From NCBI GenBank assembly GCA_033557465.1, contig CM066031.1:1227577312-1227641311 (forward strand): a DNA stretch of 64,000 bases. Reading direction: 5' to 3'. Within the stretch, counting starts at the first letter, position 1. Every line of letters starts with the position of its first letter. This DNA comes from Ichthyophis bannanicus. Taxonomy: Eukaryota; Chordata; Amphibia; Gymnophiona; Ichthyophiidae. The position numbers were made by a program, and so were the translations under genes. The notes under the pieces were generated by a model. That model was not told the DNA's origin, made no database searches, and saw only the letters and a program-made list of their open reading frames with translations. Below are positions 49,208 through 60,511 of this stretch, one piece after another.

Positions 49208-52051
49208 TTGGGGATGGGTGAAGAAAGCCCCCAGGTAGGTGATACATTAAATACCTTTATGGAAATGGGTAACAGGGGTAACATATGGAAAGCAGTGTGT
49301 ATTAATGCCCGTAGCATGGGAAATAAGATCCCTGAAGTTGCAGCTTTGGTGGGAGTGGCTGACTTGGATTTAGTGGCAGTTACAGAAACGTGGTTCACAG
49401 AAAACCATGACTGGGATGTAACTATACCTGGCTATACTTTATTCAGAAAGGACAGGGTAGGAAGAAGGGGAGGAGGAGTGGCACTATATGTAAAAACTAC
49501 TATTAAAGCTTTGGAATTACAGAGCTTAAAAGGGAGAGAGGAGGCATTGTGGGTTAAACTAGAAAGAGGGAAAGAGAAATCTATTTGCATTGGAGTGATA
49601 TACAGACCTCCCTCACAAGAGGAAGAGGTGGACAGAGAGTTAATTGAAGACATACGCAGCATTGCTAGGAAAGGGGAAGTGCTACTGATAAGAGATTTCA
49701 ATATGCCAGATGTTGATTGGCACATTCCTGCTGCAGTATCATCTAGAAGGAGATCCTGGATTCTCTACAGGGAGAACTATTCAGGCAATTGGTAACAGAC
49801 CCCACACGTGAAGGGGCCATACTGGACTTGGTGCTTACCAATGGTGAAAGTGTTTCTGATGTTGTAGTGGGAGATCATTTTGTATCCAGTGATCACCAGA
49901 TGGTGTGGTTCAGTATTAGGACTAGGGCTGTTAGAATCCATTCCAAGGTGAGGATCTTAGACTTTAGGAAGACTAACTTTGCAAAGATGGGCCAATACCT
50001 CAGGGAGTCGTTAGTGGGATGGGAACAGCTGGGAGATGTAGAAAAACAGTGGGCAAAACTGAAAGGGGGTATTTTAAAGGCAACCAACCTTTTTGTTAAA
50101 ATGGTAAATAAAGGCAAAAGGAACAGGAGACCGCTATGGTTTTCGAAGGAAGTAGCTGAACAAGTGAAGAAAAAGAGGGAGGCCTTCATGAAATACAAGA
50201 GATCACAGAGAGAGGAAGACAGGCATCTGTATTTGGAAAAACTTAGAGAAGCTAGCAAAGTAGTCAAGAAGGCAAAGATTCAAAAGGAGGAGGAAATAGC
50301 CAATGCAATAAAATGGGGGGATAAGACATTTTTCAGATATATTAGTGAGAAGAGGAAGGGCAAAAGTGGTATTGTCAGACTCAAGGGTGCAGGGGGGAAT
50401 ATATAGAAGCTGATAAGGATAAAGCGGAATTGCTTAACACATATTTTTGTTCTGTGTTCACAGATGAAGAACCAGGAGCAGGACCTCAGAAAACACCCAC
50501 AAATAAGAACAGAAGCGAGGGACATCTTGAACTATTTTCAGAAGACTGTGTTCGTGAGAAACTAGCTCAACTTAAAGTAGACAAAGCGATGGGACCGGAT
50601 GGGATACACCCTAGAATACTGAGGGAACTTGGGGACGTTCTAGCAACTCCACTGACTAACCTTTTTAATGCCTCGTTGGAGTCTGGAGTGGTGCCAAAGG
50701 ACTGGAGAGAGGCTCATGTGGTGCCTTTACACAAAAGCGGAAGTAAGGATGTGGTTGAAAACTACAGGCCGGTTAGTTTAACTTCGGTGGTGAGTAAATT
50801 ATTGGAAACGCTGCTGAAAGAGAAAATAGTGAGGTTTCTGGAGTCCAGCGGATTACAGGATCCGAGGCAGCATGGATTCACCAGAGGCAGGTCTTGTCAG
50901 ACAAATCTGATTGATATCTTTGACTGGGTGACCAGGGAGTTGGACCGAGGGAGAGCTCTAGATGTGGTGTATTTAGATTTCCGTAAAGCCTTTGACACTG
51001 TTCCTCACAGGCGACTTATAAACAAACTGAGCACCCTAGGGATGGACCCTAAAGTTACTGCTTGGGTTAAAAATTGGTTGGGTGGGAGGCGACAAAGAGT
51101 ACAAGTAAATGGAGCTCACTCTGAGGAGAAGGATGTTACCAGTGGTGTGCCCCAGGGATCTGTCCTTGGTCCAATTCTTTTTAACATCTTTGTTAGTGAT
51201 ATAGCGGAAGGGCTGTCGGGTAAGGTTTGCCTCTTTGCGGATGATACCAAAATCTGCAATAGAGTAGACACCCAGGAAGGGGTAGATAACATGAGGAGGG
51301 ATCTAGCTAAGCTTGAAGAATGGTCTAGAATTTGGCAGCTGGGATTTAATGTTAAAAAATGTAAGGTCATGCATTTGGGCTGCAGCAATCCAAGGGAGCA
51401 ATACAGTATAGGAGGTGAAGTACTTTTGTCCACTAAAGAAGAGCGGGACCTAGGCGTGGTTGTGTCTGATGATCTTAAAGTAGCTAAACAGGTAGAAAAG
51501 GCGACAGCAAAAGCTAGAAGGATGCTTGGGTGCATACGGAGAGGAATGGCTAGCAGAAAAAAGGAGGTGATAATGCCTCTGTATAAGTCTTTGGTGCGAC
51601 CTCATTTGGAGTATGGTGTGCAATTCTGGAGACCGCACCTTCAAAAGGATGTGAACAGGATGGAGTCGGTGCAGAGGGTGGCTACTAAAATGATTAATGG
51701 GCTTCGTTATAAAGCATATGAGGACAGACTTAAGGATCTTAATATGTACACCTTAGAGGAGAGGCGGGATAGAGGTGATATGATGAGATGTTTAAATACC
51801 TCCGTGGCATAAATGTTCAGGGAGAGAGCCTCTTTCAATTGAAAGCAAGTTCTGCTACGAGGGGACATGGGATGAGGGTGAAGGGAGATAGATTCAGAAG
51901 TGATATGCGGAAATATTTCTTTACGGAAAGAGTAGTGGATCCATGGAATAGTCTCCCAGTGGAGGTGGTAGAGATGAGGACAGTAACTGAATTCAAAAAA
52001 GCATGGGACCAACACAGAGGATCTCTAAAGGTAAAAAGTGGACTGTTGTAG
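49208..52051 (+). pseudogene. CR1 ORF2: endonuclease-reverse transcriptase (three frameshifts)
   Basis: Endonuclease: 'CINARSMGNKIPE', 'VAVTETWF', 'RRGGGVALYV', 'GVIYRPPSQ', 'IRDFNMPD' (family G-D-F-N; the Gly is changed to Arg) and 'SSDHQMVW'. RT: 'KAMGPDGIHPRIL', 'NYRPVSLTSV', 'HGFTRGRSCQTNL', 'YLDFRKAFDTVPH', 'GVPQGSVLGPILFNIF' and catalytic 'FADDTK'. C-terminal 'LGVVVSDDLK' and 'YGVQFWRPHL' blocks follow. Frame changes near 49790, 50400 and 51800, and the mutated endonuclease Gly, mean it is dead though well preserved. Confidence 0.92.
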
Positions 52052-52179
52052 TTGTTGTTATGGAAGGACAGACTAGATAGGCCATGTGGTCTTTTTCTGT
52101 CATCATTTTTCTATGTTTCTATGTTTTGGACTATTCTAAAAGTTTAATTTTCAAAGAATGTATTATTTTTAGTATGAGA

Positions 52180-53345
52180 TGCGTGATGACCTGTGTATAA
52201 GGTCTATGGCTACAATCTGTCTTTTTCAATGTATTTATGTCTGTGGGGAATGGTGTCAAAGGCTTTACTGAAATCTAAGTACACCACATCTAGGGCTTTT
52301 CCTCAGTCCAACTGTCTGATCACCCAGTCAAAGAAATTAATTAGATTTGTCTGACAAGACCTATCCCTAGTAAAACCACACTGCCTCGGATCTTGCAATC
52401 CATTGGACTCCAGAAACCTTACTATCCTTTGTTTTAGCAGCGTTTCCATTAATTTGCTCAGACTAACCAGCCTGTAGTTCTCAACCTCATCCTTACTTCT
52501 GTTTTTGTATAAAGGGACCGCATGCACCTTTCTCCAGTCCTCTGGGACCACTCCAGACTCTAAAGAAGCTTTGAAAAGGTCAGACAGTGCAGCTGCTAGA
52601 ACTTCCCCAAGTTCCTTTAATACTCTCAGATGTATCCCACCCGACCCCATCGCTTTGTCTATTTTTAGTTTAGCTATTTCCTTACAAACAAAGTATTCTG
52701 AAAATCATTCAGAGGCTGTTCCTATGTGTGGATATTTTCTGAGTTTCTGTTCCAGACCCTTCATGGTGAACAAAGAACAAAAATATTTGTTAAGCAATTC
52801 TGCTTTATCCTCATCAGTTTCTACATATTGCACCCCTTCACCTTTGAGTCTATCAATACCACTACTGAACTTCCTCATCTCACTAACGTATCTGAAGAAT
52901 TATTGTCCTCCCATTTTACTCCATTGTATCTTTGCTTTCCTGACTACTTTCCTAGCTTCTCTAAGTTTTTCCAAATATCAATGTTAGTCTTCCTCTTTCT
53001 GTAATCTCTTGTATTTTATGAACGTCACCCTCTTTTTCTTCACCTTTTCAGCTACTTCTTTTGAGAACCATAGTGGCCTCCTTTTCCATTTATTTACTTT
53101 TCTAACAAAGGTCTGTTGTCCTTAAAATACCACTTTTCAGTTTTGCCCATTGCTTTTCTACATCCCCCAGCTGTTCCCATCCTGCTAATGCCTCGAGGTA
53201 TTGTCCCATTTTGGCAAAGTTAGTTTCCCTCACTTTTGAATGGACTATCAGCCCTAGCCCTAATATGGAACCACACCATCTGGTGATCACTGGATGCCAT
53301 GATCTCTCACTATAATATCAGAAACACTTTCCTCATTGGTATAGT
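52180..53345 (-). mobile_element. CR1 fragment, inverted, truncated at both ends
   Basis: The minus strand encodes diverged CR1 ORF2 pieces: 'GQYLEALAGWEQLGDVEKQWAKL' (about 53170-53230), which matches the plus-strand copy at 50000-50070, and 'SGGIHLRVLKELGEVL', 'NGLQDPRQCGFTRDRSCQTN' (52340-52645), up to the RT core near 52215. Several stops; older than the neighbouring copy. Confidence 0.85.
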
Positions 53346-53426
53346 CCAAAACGGTTCTGATACTTGAACTTCAGGAGCAATCAATTGCCTATGTATATTT
53401 GCAATGACTTACCTTTTTGCAAATAT
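53346..53426. other. Short unassigned flank of solo LTR family C
   Basis: About 80 bp between the inverted CR1 fragment and the solo LTR. It reads like the far end of the CR1 fragment's endonuclease region, but too decayed to assign. Confidence 0.3.
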
Positions 53427-53430
53427 ATAC

Positions 53431-54600
53431 TGTGACGTGGTAGCTTCCCCAGAACCCATGGAAACAGATGGTGACCCGGTGGAAGGTTTTGGTACTGCAG
53501 GTAAATGCAAGATTTTCTCTGCTCAGAACAAGAAACACATGGCTAATCAGCTAACACAGCTCACCTCGGGGGAAGGGAGAAGCAGAGTTACTGATTGGGC
53601 ACGCCCTAGCAGGAGGCGGGCTCCCCAAAGCAGAGGCAGCTTGTTAAACAGAGAGAGACAAGAGAGAGAGAGGAGAGACGGAGCAAGGCAAGGAAGAAGG
53701 AAGCAACGTGAAAGGCAGGAAGCAGCCTTTGATGCAGAAACCCTTGACTTCTAAGGAGAAACACTGCCCAGCTGTAATCCTAGGAGAAGGGATTCAGAAC
53801 CAAGAAGCAGGTACCAGGGATACTCAGTGCCTGAAAGAACCTTCTGGGAACAAGTGAAGTGTGAAGCACTGAGAGACCCAGGGATAAAACCCAGGCTTCT
53901 GGAGGGGAAAGCTGACCCGTGGAAAGGAAGGCAGAGTGGCAAGGAATTCTCAGACAATCCTCAATACAAGGTACATGGTGTGTTTAATTCAGATGACAAG
54001 TTTTATGAGAAGCCAGAAAGAGTGAATGCTGATTTTAAAACCCAGGACAGACTCGGGCATTATGAAGGCAGTTGGCTGCAGCCTGAAACTCGTTTAAACA
54101 AACCCAGCTATTCTCACCAGACAGCTGAAAGATTTAGCAAGCAGGCTAGTAGAAAGAACACAGCTGACCTGTATGGGAGAGATATAAGCCGGGAGGAATT
54201 AGAAGGTCCTACATTTGAAGCACTCTTTAGAAGCACTCCTCATACAACTGAACTGGCTAACCCGACACTTACTTACAGAGACAAGTGGGGGAGGGGTAAC
54301 TCCAGTGCATTGAATGAATGTTTTAACAGAGACGACATTACTTGCTTTCCTGAAGTAAAGTCTGCAAACAATTACTTATCCAAGGAAGGAGCAAATCCTC
54401 AGCCCAGCCCAGTTAGAAAGCAGGCTGAATTACTCCTTAAACAGTTCAAAGAATTCTTAGATAAACGAGCAATTCCTGACCAGAAATTAGTGCAGTCAGA
54501 AAAGAGTCCTGAAGTAGAAATGCCCTTGGCTTCTCCTTTGCCAATGATTGAATTGAATCAACCAATGGACTGCTCAACCTGTCCGATTGACAGAAATTAG
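53431..54600 (+). pseudogene. LTR-encoded protein, family C (one stop)
   Basis: A frame in phase 0 from the first LTR base (TGT GAC GTG) runs 389 codons to TAG at 54598, broken only by TAA at 53752-53754. The first part is Arg/Ser/Gly/Gln-rich ('RERQERERRDGARQGRRKQRE'), the second (53827-54600) is mixed-charge and hydrophilic, ending '...ELNQPMDCSTCPIDRN'. The PMDC motif and basic composition link it to the frames in LTR families A, B and D. No known domain. Confidence 0.6.
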
Positions 54601-55026
54601 TAAAGCAAAGCTTGAATGGTCATTTGCTATGATATCCTAAAATGTATGCTGTTTAACTACCTGGCTGAAGAGCTTATGAAGCGGTAAAAATAAGCTGAAG
54701 CATAACTTGGTTACAATACAGGAACATTATTGTTTTCTTCTTGTTTAATTGATTTAAAAGTAGAGGTCACATGACGGAATGTGAGCTCCAGTGTTGAAGG
54801 ACATTTTGAGCACAGCATTTGAAGAACCTGTTTTTCCTTTGTTCCTACTTTGGCTAATATATATTCCTTTACGCCTGTTTCATTCCACCACGGAGCGGGA
54901 GAAATAAATCCTTATGTAAAAAAATATTCTTTTGCCTGCCTTATCATTCGACCTTCACAACTACAACCTCAACCTCAAGGCCGACCACTCCTCAAACCCT
55001 CAAGGTTAGGGAGCGGGTGGGTGGCA
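53431..55026 (+). mobile_element. Solo LTR, Gypsy-type family C
   Basis: Starts TGTGACGTGGTAGCTTCC, ends GCGGGTGGGTGGCA, flanked by ATAC at 53427-53430 and 55027-55030 (4-bp duplication). 1,596 bp, with AATAAA at about 54903. The start resembles the Gypsy-B LTR (TGTSACG... followed by an in-frame 'EPME'). No internal sequence present. Confidence 0.85.
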
Positions 55027-55030
55027 ATAC

Positions 55031-55700
55031 ATAGAGACCATCATTGCATTACAAGCATGGACATCACAGACCAGTGGACAGGTGCTTGGCCGTGTGGACT
55101 GGAATCTTTCAAATGGTGGAACCGAAGGAAGCAGAGTGTCTGTACCCGCATGGTAGCCCAGGGGTTTCTACTGCCAGACCCTCTGCGCCACCCCCTTGCA
55201 CTGAAACAGCAGCTGAACTGCTGCATCAACGCTGCATCGGCCTTAAAGTGTCCGCATGCATTTGCGCTCACAGCCCTCCATTCCTACTCACCACCGACGC
55301 AACTTCATTGAAGGGGCAGGAGCAGTAGACCGGAACTTTAAAGACTGCCACAGCGCTGAAGCAGCAGTTCAGCGACCGCTTCCCAGGGTGGGGGGCGCCC
55401 TAGGGACTACCTAGTTCGCCTAGTGGACCGGCCAGCCCTGGGTACCCAAGCCAAATACCAGCATGCCCAGATCCCAACAGAAGGGGGCTTTTCACCCTAA
55501 CTGGCAGCAAGGTGGGTGGCCCAGCTGCCCTCTTCGGAGTGGCCAGCAAAACGCATGGTAAAACAGCAGGGGCAATGCAGCCCTAGCTCAGCACAGCAAA
55601 GCGGGACTTCCACAGTGTTCAGCATACAGAATTATAGACAGAACATTTTGACAGGCAATTTAATTTCATATTGTGGTAGGCGAAGGCCTGTGATCCATGG
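55031..55700. other. Unassigned DNA between solo LTR and retrovirus
   Basis: GC-moderate sequence with no recognised domain. Short frames on both strands (60-150 codons) look incidental. Segment 55380-55440 (GGGGCGCCCTAGGGACTACC) may be a MITE end; not proven. Confidence 0.35.
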
Positions 55701-56313
55701 TGTCTGAAATGAGCAGACAGGCCTAACCAGCTTGACCTGTAAATGAAGCCTGTGGAGAGGCCCATAGGAATTGCACATCCCCCAATAAGCTGCTATTGTA
55801 GAACTGAAACTTAGCAAAGCATAATCAGCTTAGCTGAGCAGAATCGAAACTCAGAAAATATAGAAAAATAAGTTTAAATACCACTGATAAGAGAGTACAG
55901 CTGCTAGGAATTTAATTAAAACTGCTGACAGAAAGGTTACAGTGCCCTGCTTTCTCATATGTGCTAACTAGTTAAATGGCCTTGGAGGAGAAAAGTAACG
56001 AAATTGGTGAACTGACCATTGTAATTGGGACTAGAAGGGGGGTGAGCAGGTGCTAAGCCCAGTCAAAGGACATAATTGGATAGCCTTATCAATACCGGGA
56101 CCAATAGAAGGGGTACGGGAGGTTACCGGGACCAATGAAATGTTTTCCTATACCTAGAATGGACAAGAAAAGTATATAAGTTGTTGTTTTACTAACAGCC
56201 ATTGCTCAGCCATTTTGAATTTGATTCTGCTTGAGACTTGTGCACAAATAAATGATTTGGACCTTCTGAACAGACTCCTGGTATCATTGGTTTGTCTGCG
56301 CTCTGCTGCTACA
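55701..56313 (+). repeat. 5' LTR of a gammaretrovirus-like endogenous retrovirus
   Basis: Bounded by TGTCTGAAAT and GCTGCTACA (TGT...ACA), about 613 bp. TATATAA-like sequence (GTATATAAG at 56172-56180) and AATAAA (56248-56253) place promoter, R and U5 in normal order. A primer site follows six bases later. The start is inferred from the TGT/ACA pairing because the 3' LTR is outside the window. Confidence 0.75.
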
Positions 56314-56319
56314 TATTCT

Positions 56320-56337
56320 TGGTGCATTGGCCGGGAA
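56320..56337 (+). promoter_or_regulatory. ERV primer binding site, tRNA-Gly
   Basis: TGGTGCATTGGCCGGGAA is the complement of the 3' end of vertebrate tRNA-Gly (GCC), 18 of 18 positions as I recall that tRNA. It lies six bases downstream of the LTR end. Confidence 0.85.
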
Positions 56338-56580
56338 GGTGTGGTAATAGAGGGTATATAGGGCAATATACCATGACTTTCCGCCTCTACAGGTTTGGTC
56401 CTGCCGGGATCGCGCCCTGCCGACGGGGGCTCGCTCCCTGGCACCACCGGTCCCTTGCATCGGAGGGAGCTGGCCGGACCTCGGCGGGTGCCGGGCCCGG
56501 CTGGAGCCAACACCTCGAACCCGAGTGAGGGGAGTCTGAGGTCCAACTCATGCGCTTGCTTGGGAACTTTGAGGACCGGA

Positions 56581-56590
56581 TCCGGTGAGT
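56581..56590 (+). promoter_or_regulatory. Possible ERV major splice donor
   Basis: TCCG|GTGAGTAG in the leader fits a strong 5' splice site and sits between primer site and gag, where retroviral donors lie. No acceptor or env is visible in the window. Confidence 0.45.
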
Positions 56591-57060
56591 AGAGTTTTGA
56601 TTTGGTATGTCTAGACAGATGAGTCAGAGCAGTACTGCCATTTGAATCTTGAATTTTGAACTTGGAACTTGGTAAGAGAGCTTGATCACCTCTCAAAGGC
56701 GGACCGACTACCCCTGCATGAGTATTCGCGGGGCGAAACTCCCGTCTTCTTGTATTTTGGAATTTGAATAAGACTAGTCAGAATAGACAGGATTGGATTG
56801 TATTCGTGGGATACGTTGCTAGCATGATTGTGTGAATGAAGTGTGAATGAGAGGTCTGGCAGCACGGACCAAGCGAAGGCGGACTCCTGAGTAACGCATT
56901 TCCTGGCCGGGCGACCGCGTCCAGGTCGTAAAAAGGAGGAAGCGACTGTCGTCTTGTCTTGTTATTTGTTTCCCTTATATGTTCCTAGGGCCGTGAGGAC
57001 CCCTTACCCACGGTCCGCCCTCCTTTTCCCTTCTGTTTGTTGTTGCGCGCACACATCAAA

Positions 57061-58677
57061 ATGGGAGGGGCGGGGTCTACTAGGAACACTCCATTAGAAT
57101 GTATGATCACCCATTTTAAAGAAGGATATTCGGGAGATTATGGAATTAAAATGACTGCAACCCGATTACAGATTTTGTGTACTAGGGAGTGGCCCGACTT
57201 AGACCCCTCATGGCCCCGAGAGGGAACCTTTACTATAGGAATTATTCAGTCAGTTCACCAGAAAGTGCGAGTAGCGCACCCCGATCAGTATCCCTATATA
57301 GATTCCTGGTTGAGTATTTGTGAAAGCCCGCCCCCTTGGGCAAAGCGCTGCTATGAAGAGCAGTGCAGAATAATGTTAGCACGAGCAGATCCAATGCAGA
57401 AAGTAGTCCAGTCTAAAAAGGTAGGGACAGGTGAGAAATCCAGACGAAAACCTGTCCTGGCAGACCCTGAGTCCCCGGAGGTAATAACTAGACATCCCCA
57501 AGCCCAGTGTCCACTAAGGGTGCCACCGCGTCCCGCCCCAGAGCCCCGGAGACAGCGGGAGAGGGACCCAACTCCAGACCCACCACCCGAAGAGCAGGAA
57601 GAGAAGCTCCCTTCAGATGAGGAGGATGATTCCACCGAGACTGAGGAGAGGGTTGAGTCAGAGGTGGAGGAGCAAGAGGAAGAGGAGGCTTCCCTGAGTG
57701 ATACTGGTAGTGTAAAGACGACTGTCAGTATGAGCTCAGTTAAAAGTAAAGTGTCCCAAATGAAGCGTACTGATAAAAAACAAACCCCAGATAGGAAAGT
57801 TTCAAAAATCTCCCTCAGATCCCAGAAGACTAAGATATCCACTGCCAAGATGATGCCTTTACGGCAAGTCCCAGGAGTGCCCGTAAGAAATGAAGATAAT
57901 CAGGTGGTGGCGGGACCCCTAAGTTATGTGTACGTACCCTTCTCCACCACTGATTTGTTGAATTGGAGGTCACATTACGCCTCCTATACCGATAAGCCCC
58001 AGGAACTCACGGAATTAGTGCATACCATTATGGAAACCCACCAACCCACTTGGGCAGATTGCCGCCAGCTCCTGTCTACCTTATTTACTACAGAGGAGCG
58101 GACATGAATTAAAAAAGCAGCTGTTGACTGGATGGCAGTCAACCCTGTAGCTCCAGGGGAAAGGGAGGATGCAAGGATAGATAATCGAGAAGCAGCTCAA
58201 AGAGAATTCCCAAATGAAGACCCCCGGTGGGATCCGAATACAGAAAGAGGATCCAGAGCCCTAGCCCGGTTTCGCCAAGGCCTTATGCAGGGTCTGAAAA
58301 GGGGGGGGGGCAGAAAGCTATGAATCTTTCTAAAGTTACCGAAGTTATCCAAGGTATAGATGAAAGTCCAGCAGTATTTTATGAAAGACTGACAGAAGCG
58401 TATAGAATGTATACTCCCTATGATCCAGATGCACCAGGAAGTTTATGCATGGTGAATTCTGCCTTTGTAAATCAGTCTCAACCAGACATAAGACGTAAAT
58501 TACAGAAATTAGAAGGGTTTGCGGGCATGAATGCAACTCAGTTACTGGAAGTCGCTCATAAAGTGTATGTGAATCGTGATAATGAACGGCAGAAAGAATG
58601 TGATCGAAAGATGAAAAAGAAAGCTGATTTTTTGGCTGCGGCCATAGTTGAACAGAAAAGGGGAGGTTTCCCTAGCC
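57061..58677 (+). pseudogene. ERV gag: matrix and capsid part (broken)
   Basis: The start at 57061 gives Met-Gly-Gly, a myristoylation-type N-terminus; an upstream Met at 57037 is less suitable. The matrix part carries 'REWPDLDPSWPREGTF' and 'PYIDSW'. A long acidic/Pro-rich linker follows (57540-57700). The capsid begins with 'LPFSTTDL'-type sequence near 57940 and the 'QPTWADCRQLL' block, and the major homology region with 'QGIDESPAVFYERL' near 58350. Breaks: an in-frame TGA at 58105-58107 and a frame change at the G10 run 58301-58310. At 58677 the gene is cut by a hAT-like insertion; nucleocapsid resumes at 62592. Architecture is gammaretrovirus-like. Confidence 0.88.
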
Positions 58678-58778
58678 CAGGGGTCGGCAACCCGCGGCTC
58701 CGGAGCCGCATGCGGCTCTTTCTCACCTTTGCCGCGGCTCCGGAGCACACTGCCCGCCCGGTATTTATGGCGTTATGG

Positions 58779-59046
58779 GCTCCCTCCCTTCTTCTGCAGC
58801 CGCGGCTCTCTGCCTCTTAGGGAACCGCGGCTGTGCTTTTAAAATCATCTCGGAGCCCTTCCTGTCTTGACGGGCTCCGTGCAGCATTGTCCCGCCTCCA
58901 AAGGAAGTTGTTTACCACTTCCTTTGGAGGCGGGACAATGCTGCACGGAGCCCGTCAAGACAGGAAGGGCTCCGAGATGATTTTTAAAGCACAGCCGCGG
59001 TTCCCTAAGAGGCAGAGAGCCGCGGCTGCAGAAGAAGGGAGGGAGC
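58779..59046. repeat. 129-bp-arm inverted repeat (hairpin)
   Basis: 58779-58907 is repeated in reverse complement at 58918-59046 with about one mismatch (TTTTAAAATC against GATTTTTAAA), separated by a 10-bp spacer (TTGTTTACCA). The arms are GC-rich. It would form a near-perfect foldback. Confidence 0.92.
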
Positions 59047-60505
59047 TGACATGGAGGGAGGGGGGCTGACATGGAGGGAGGGAGCAGATATGATGGATGG
59101 ATGGAGGGAGGGGGGCTGACATGGAGGGATGGAGGGAGCTGATATGGATGGATGGAGGGAGGGGGGCTGACATGGAGGGAGGGAGCTGATATGGCTGGAG
59201 GGAGGGGGGCTGACATGGAGGGAGGGAGCAGATATGGATGGAGGGAGGGGGCTGACATGGCGGGAGGGAGCTGCCATGGAGGGAGGGGGCTGACATGGAG
59301 GGAGGGAGCTGATATGGATGGATGGAGGGAGGGGGGCTGACATGGAGGGAGGGAGCAGATATGGATGGATGGATGGAGGGAGGGGGGCTGACATGGAGGG
59401 AGGGAGCAGATATGGATGGATGGAGGGAGGGGGGCTCACATGGAGGGATGGAGGGAGCTGATATTAGGGTTGCCAACTGGCTCCAGATGCGCCCGACAGG
59501 CTTGAGCCAGTCCTAGGTTTACTCCATTGCATGCAGGGACATGTAGTTCTGATTTCTCCATTGCACTCCATAAGAAAAGCAAGACTACAAGTCCCTGCAT
59601 GCAATGGGGCAAACACAGGACTGGATCAAGCCTGTCAGGCGCATCTGGAGCCAGTTGGCAACCCTAGCTGATATGGAGGGAGGGACGGGGGCTGACATGG
59701 AGGGAGGGAGCAGATATGGATGGATGGAGGAGGGAGGGGGGCTGACATGGAGGGAGGGAGCAGATATGGATGGATGGAGGGAGGGGGGCTGACATGGAGG
59801 GATGGAGGGGGCTGACATGGAGGGAGGGAGCTGATATGGATGGATGGAGGGAGGGGAGCTGACATGGAGGGAGGGAGCTGATATGGATGGAGGGAAGGGG
59901 GCTGACATGGAGGGAGGGAGCTGATATGGATGGATGGAGGGAGGGGGGCTGACATGGAGGGAGGGGGGCTGACATGGAGGGAGGGAGCAGATATGGATGG
60001 ATGGAGGGAGGGGGCTGACATGGAGGGATGGAGGGGGCTGACATGGAGGGAGGGAGCTGATATGGATGGATGGAGGGAGGGGGGCTGACATGGAGGGAGG
60101 GAGCTGATATGGATGGATGGAGGGAGGGGGGCTGACATGGAGGGAGGGAGCAGATATGGATGGAGGGAGGGGGGCTGACATGGAGGGCGGGAGCTGATAT
60201 GCATGGAGGGAGGGGCTGACATGGAGGGAGGGAGCAGATATGGATGGAGGGAGGGAGGGGGGCTGACATGGAGGGAGGGAGCAGATATGGAGGGAGGGAG
60301 CTGATATGGATGGATGGAGGGAGGGGGGCTAACATGGAGGGATGGAGGGGGCTGACATGGAGGGAGGGGGGCTGACATGGAGGGAGGGGTGCTGATATGG
60401 ATGGATGGAGGGAGGGGGGCTGACATGGAGGGAGGGAGCTGATATGGATGGAGGGAGGGGGGCTGACATGGAGGGATGGAGGGGGCTGACATGGAGGGAG
60501 GGAGC
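59047..60505 (+). repeat. Purine-rich minisatellite, units of about 20-50 bp
   Basis: Alternating modules GGGGGGCTGACATGGAGGGA, GGGAGCTGATATGGATGGA and GGGAGCAGATATGGATGGA in variable order, strongly strand-asymmetric (G/A on the plus strand). Interrupted by a MITE at 59465-59674. It ends at the L2 insertion and resumes at 61771-61880. Long Pro/Ser frames on the minus strand are by-products of the repeat. Confidence 0.95.
59465..59666. mobile_element. 202-bp palindromic hAT-type MITE
   Basis: Starts TAGGGTTGCCAACTGGCTCC and ends with its reverse complement (GGAGCCAGTTGGCAACCCTA). The 8-bp duplication GCTGATAT flanks it at 59457-59464 and 59667-59674. The terminal repeats are about 50 bp; no coding capacity. 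Confidence 0.93.
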
Positions 60506-60511
60506 TGATAT

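Larger units (their letters stand above)
47815..52131 (+). mobile_element. CR1 LINE, nearly full length
   Basis: 5' UTR (from about 47815, left edge uncertain), ORF1 48258-49202, ORF2 49208-52051 with three frameshifts, and a 3' end GGCCATGTGGTCTTTTTCTGTCATCA followed by TTCTATGTTTCTATG, the short tandem CR1 terminus. No poly(A), as expected for CR1. The Gypsy-B right flank adjoins its 5' UTR. Confidence 0.9.

Noticed and set aside
58955..60492. Long Pro/Ser/His-rich frames on the minus strand (up to 285 codons)
   Set aside because: Translation of the G/A minisatellite in all three frames; no start context, no independent composition, and interrupted by the L2 and MITE.
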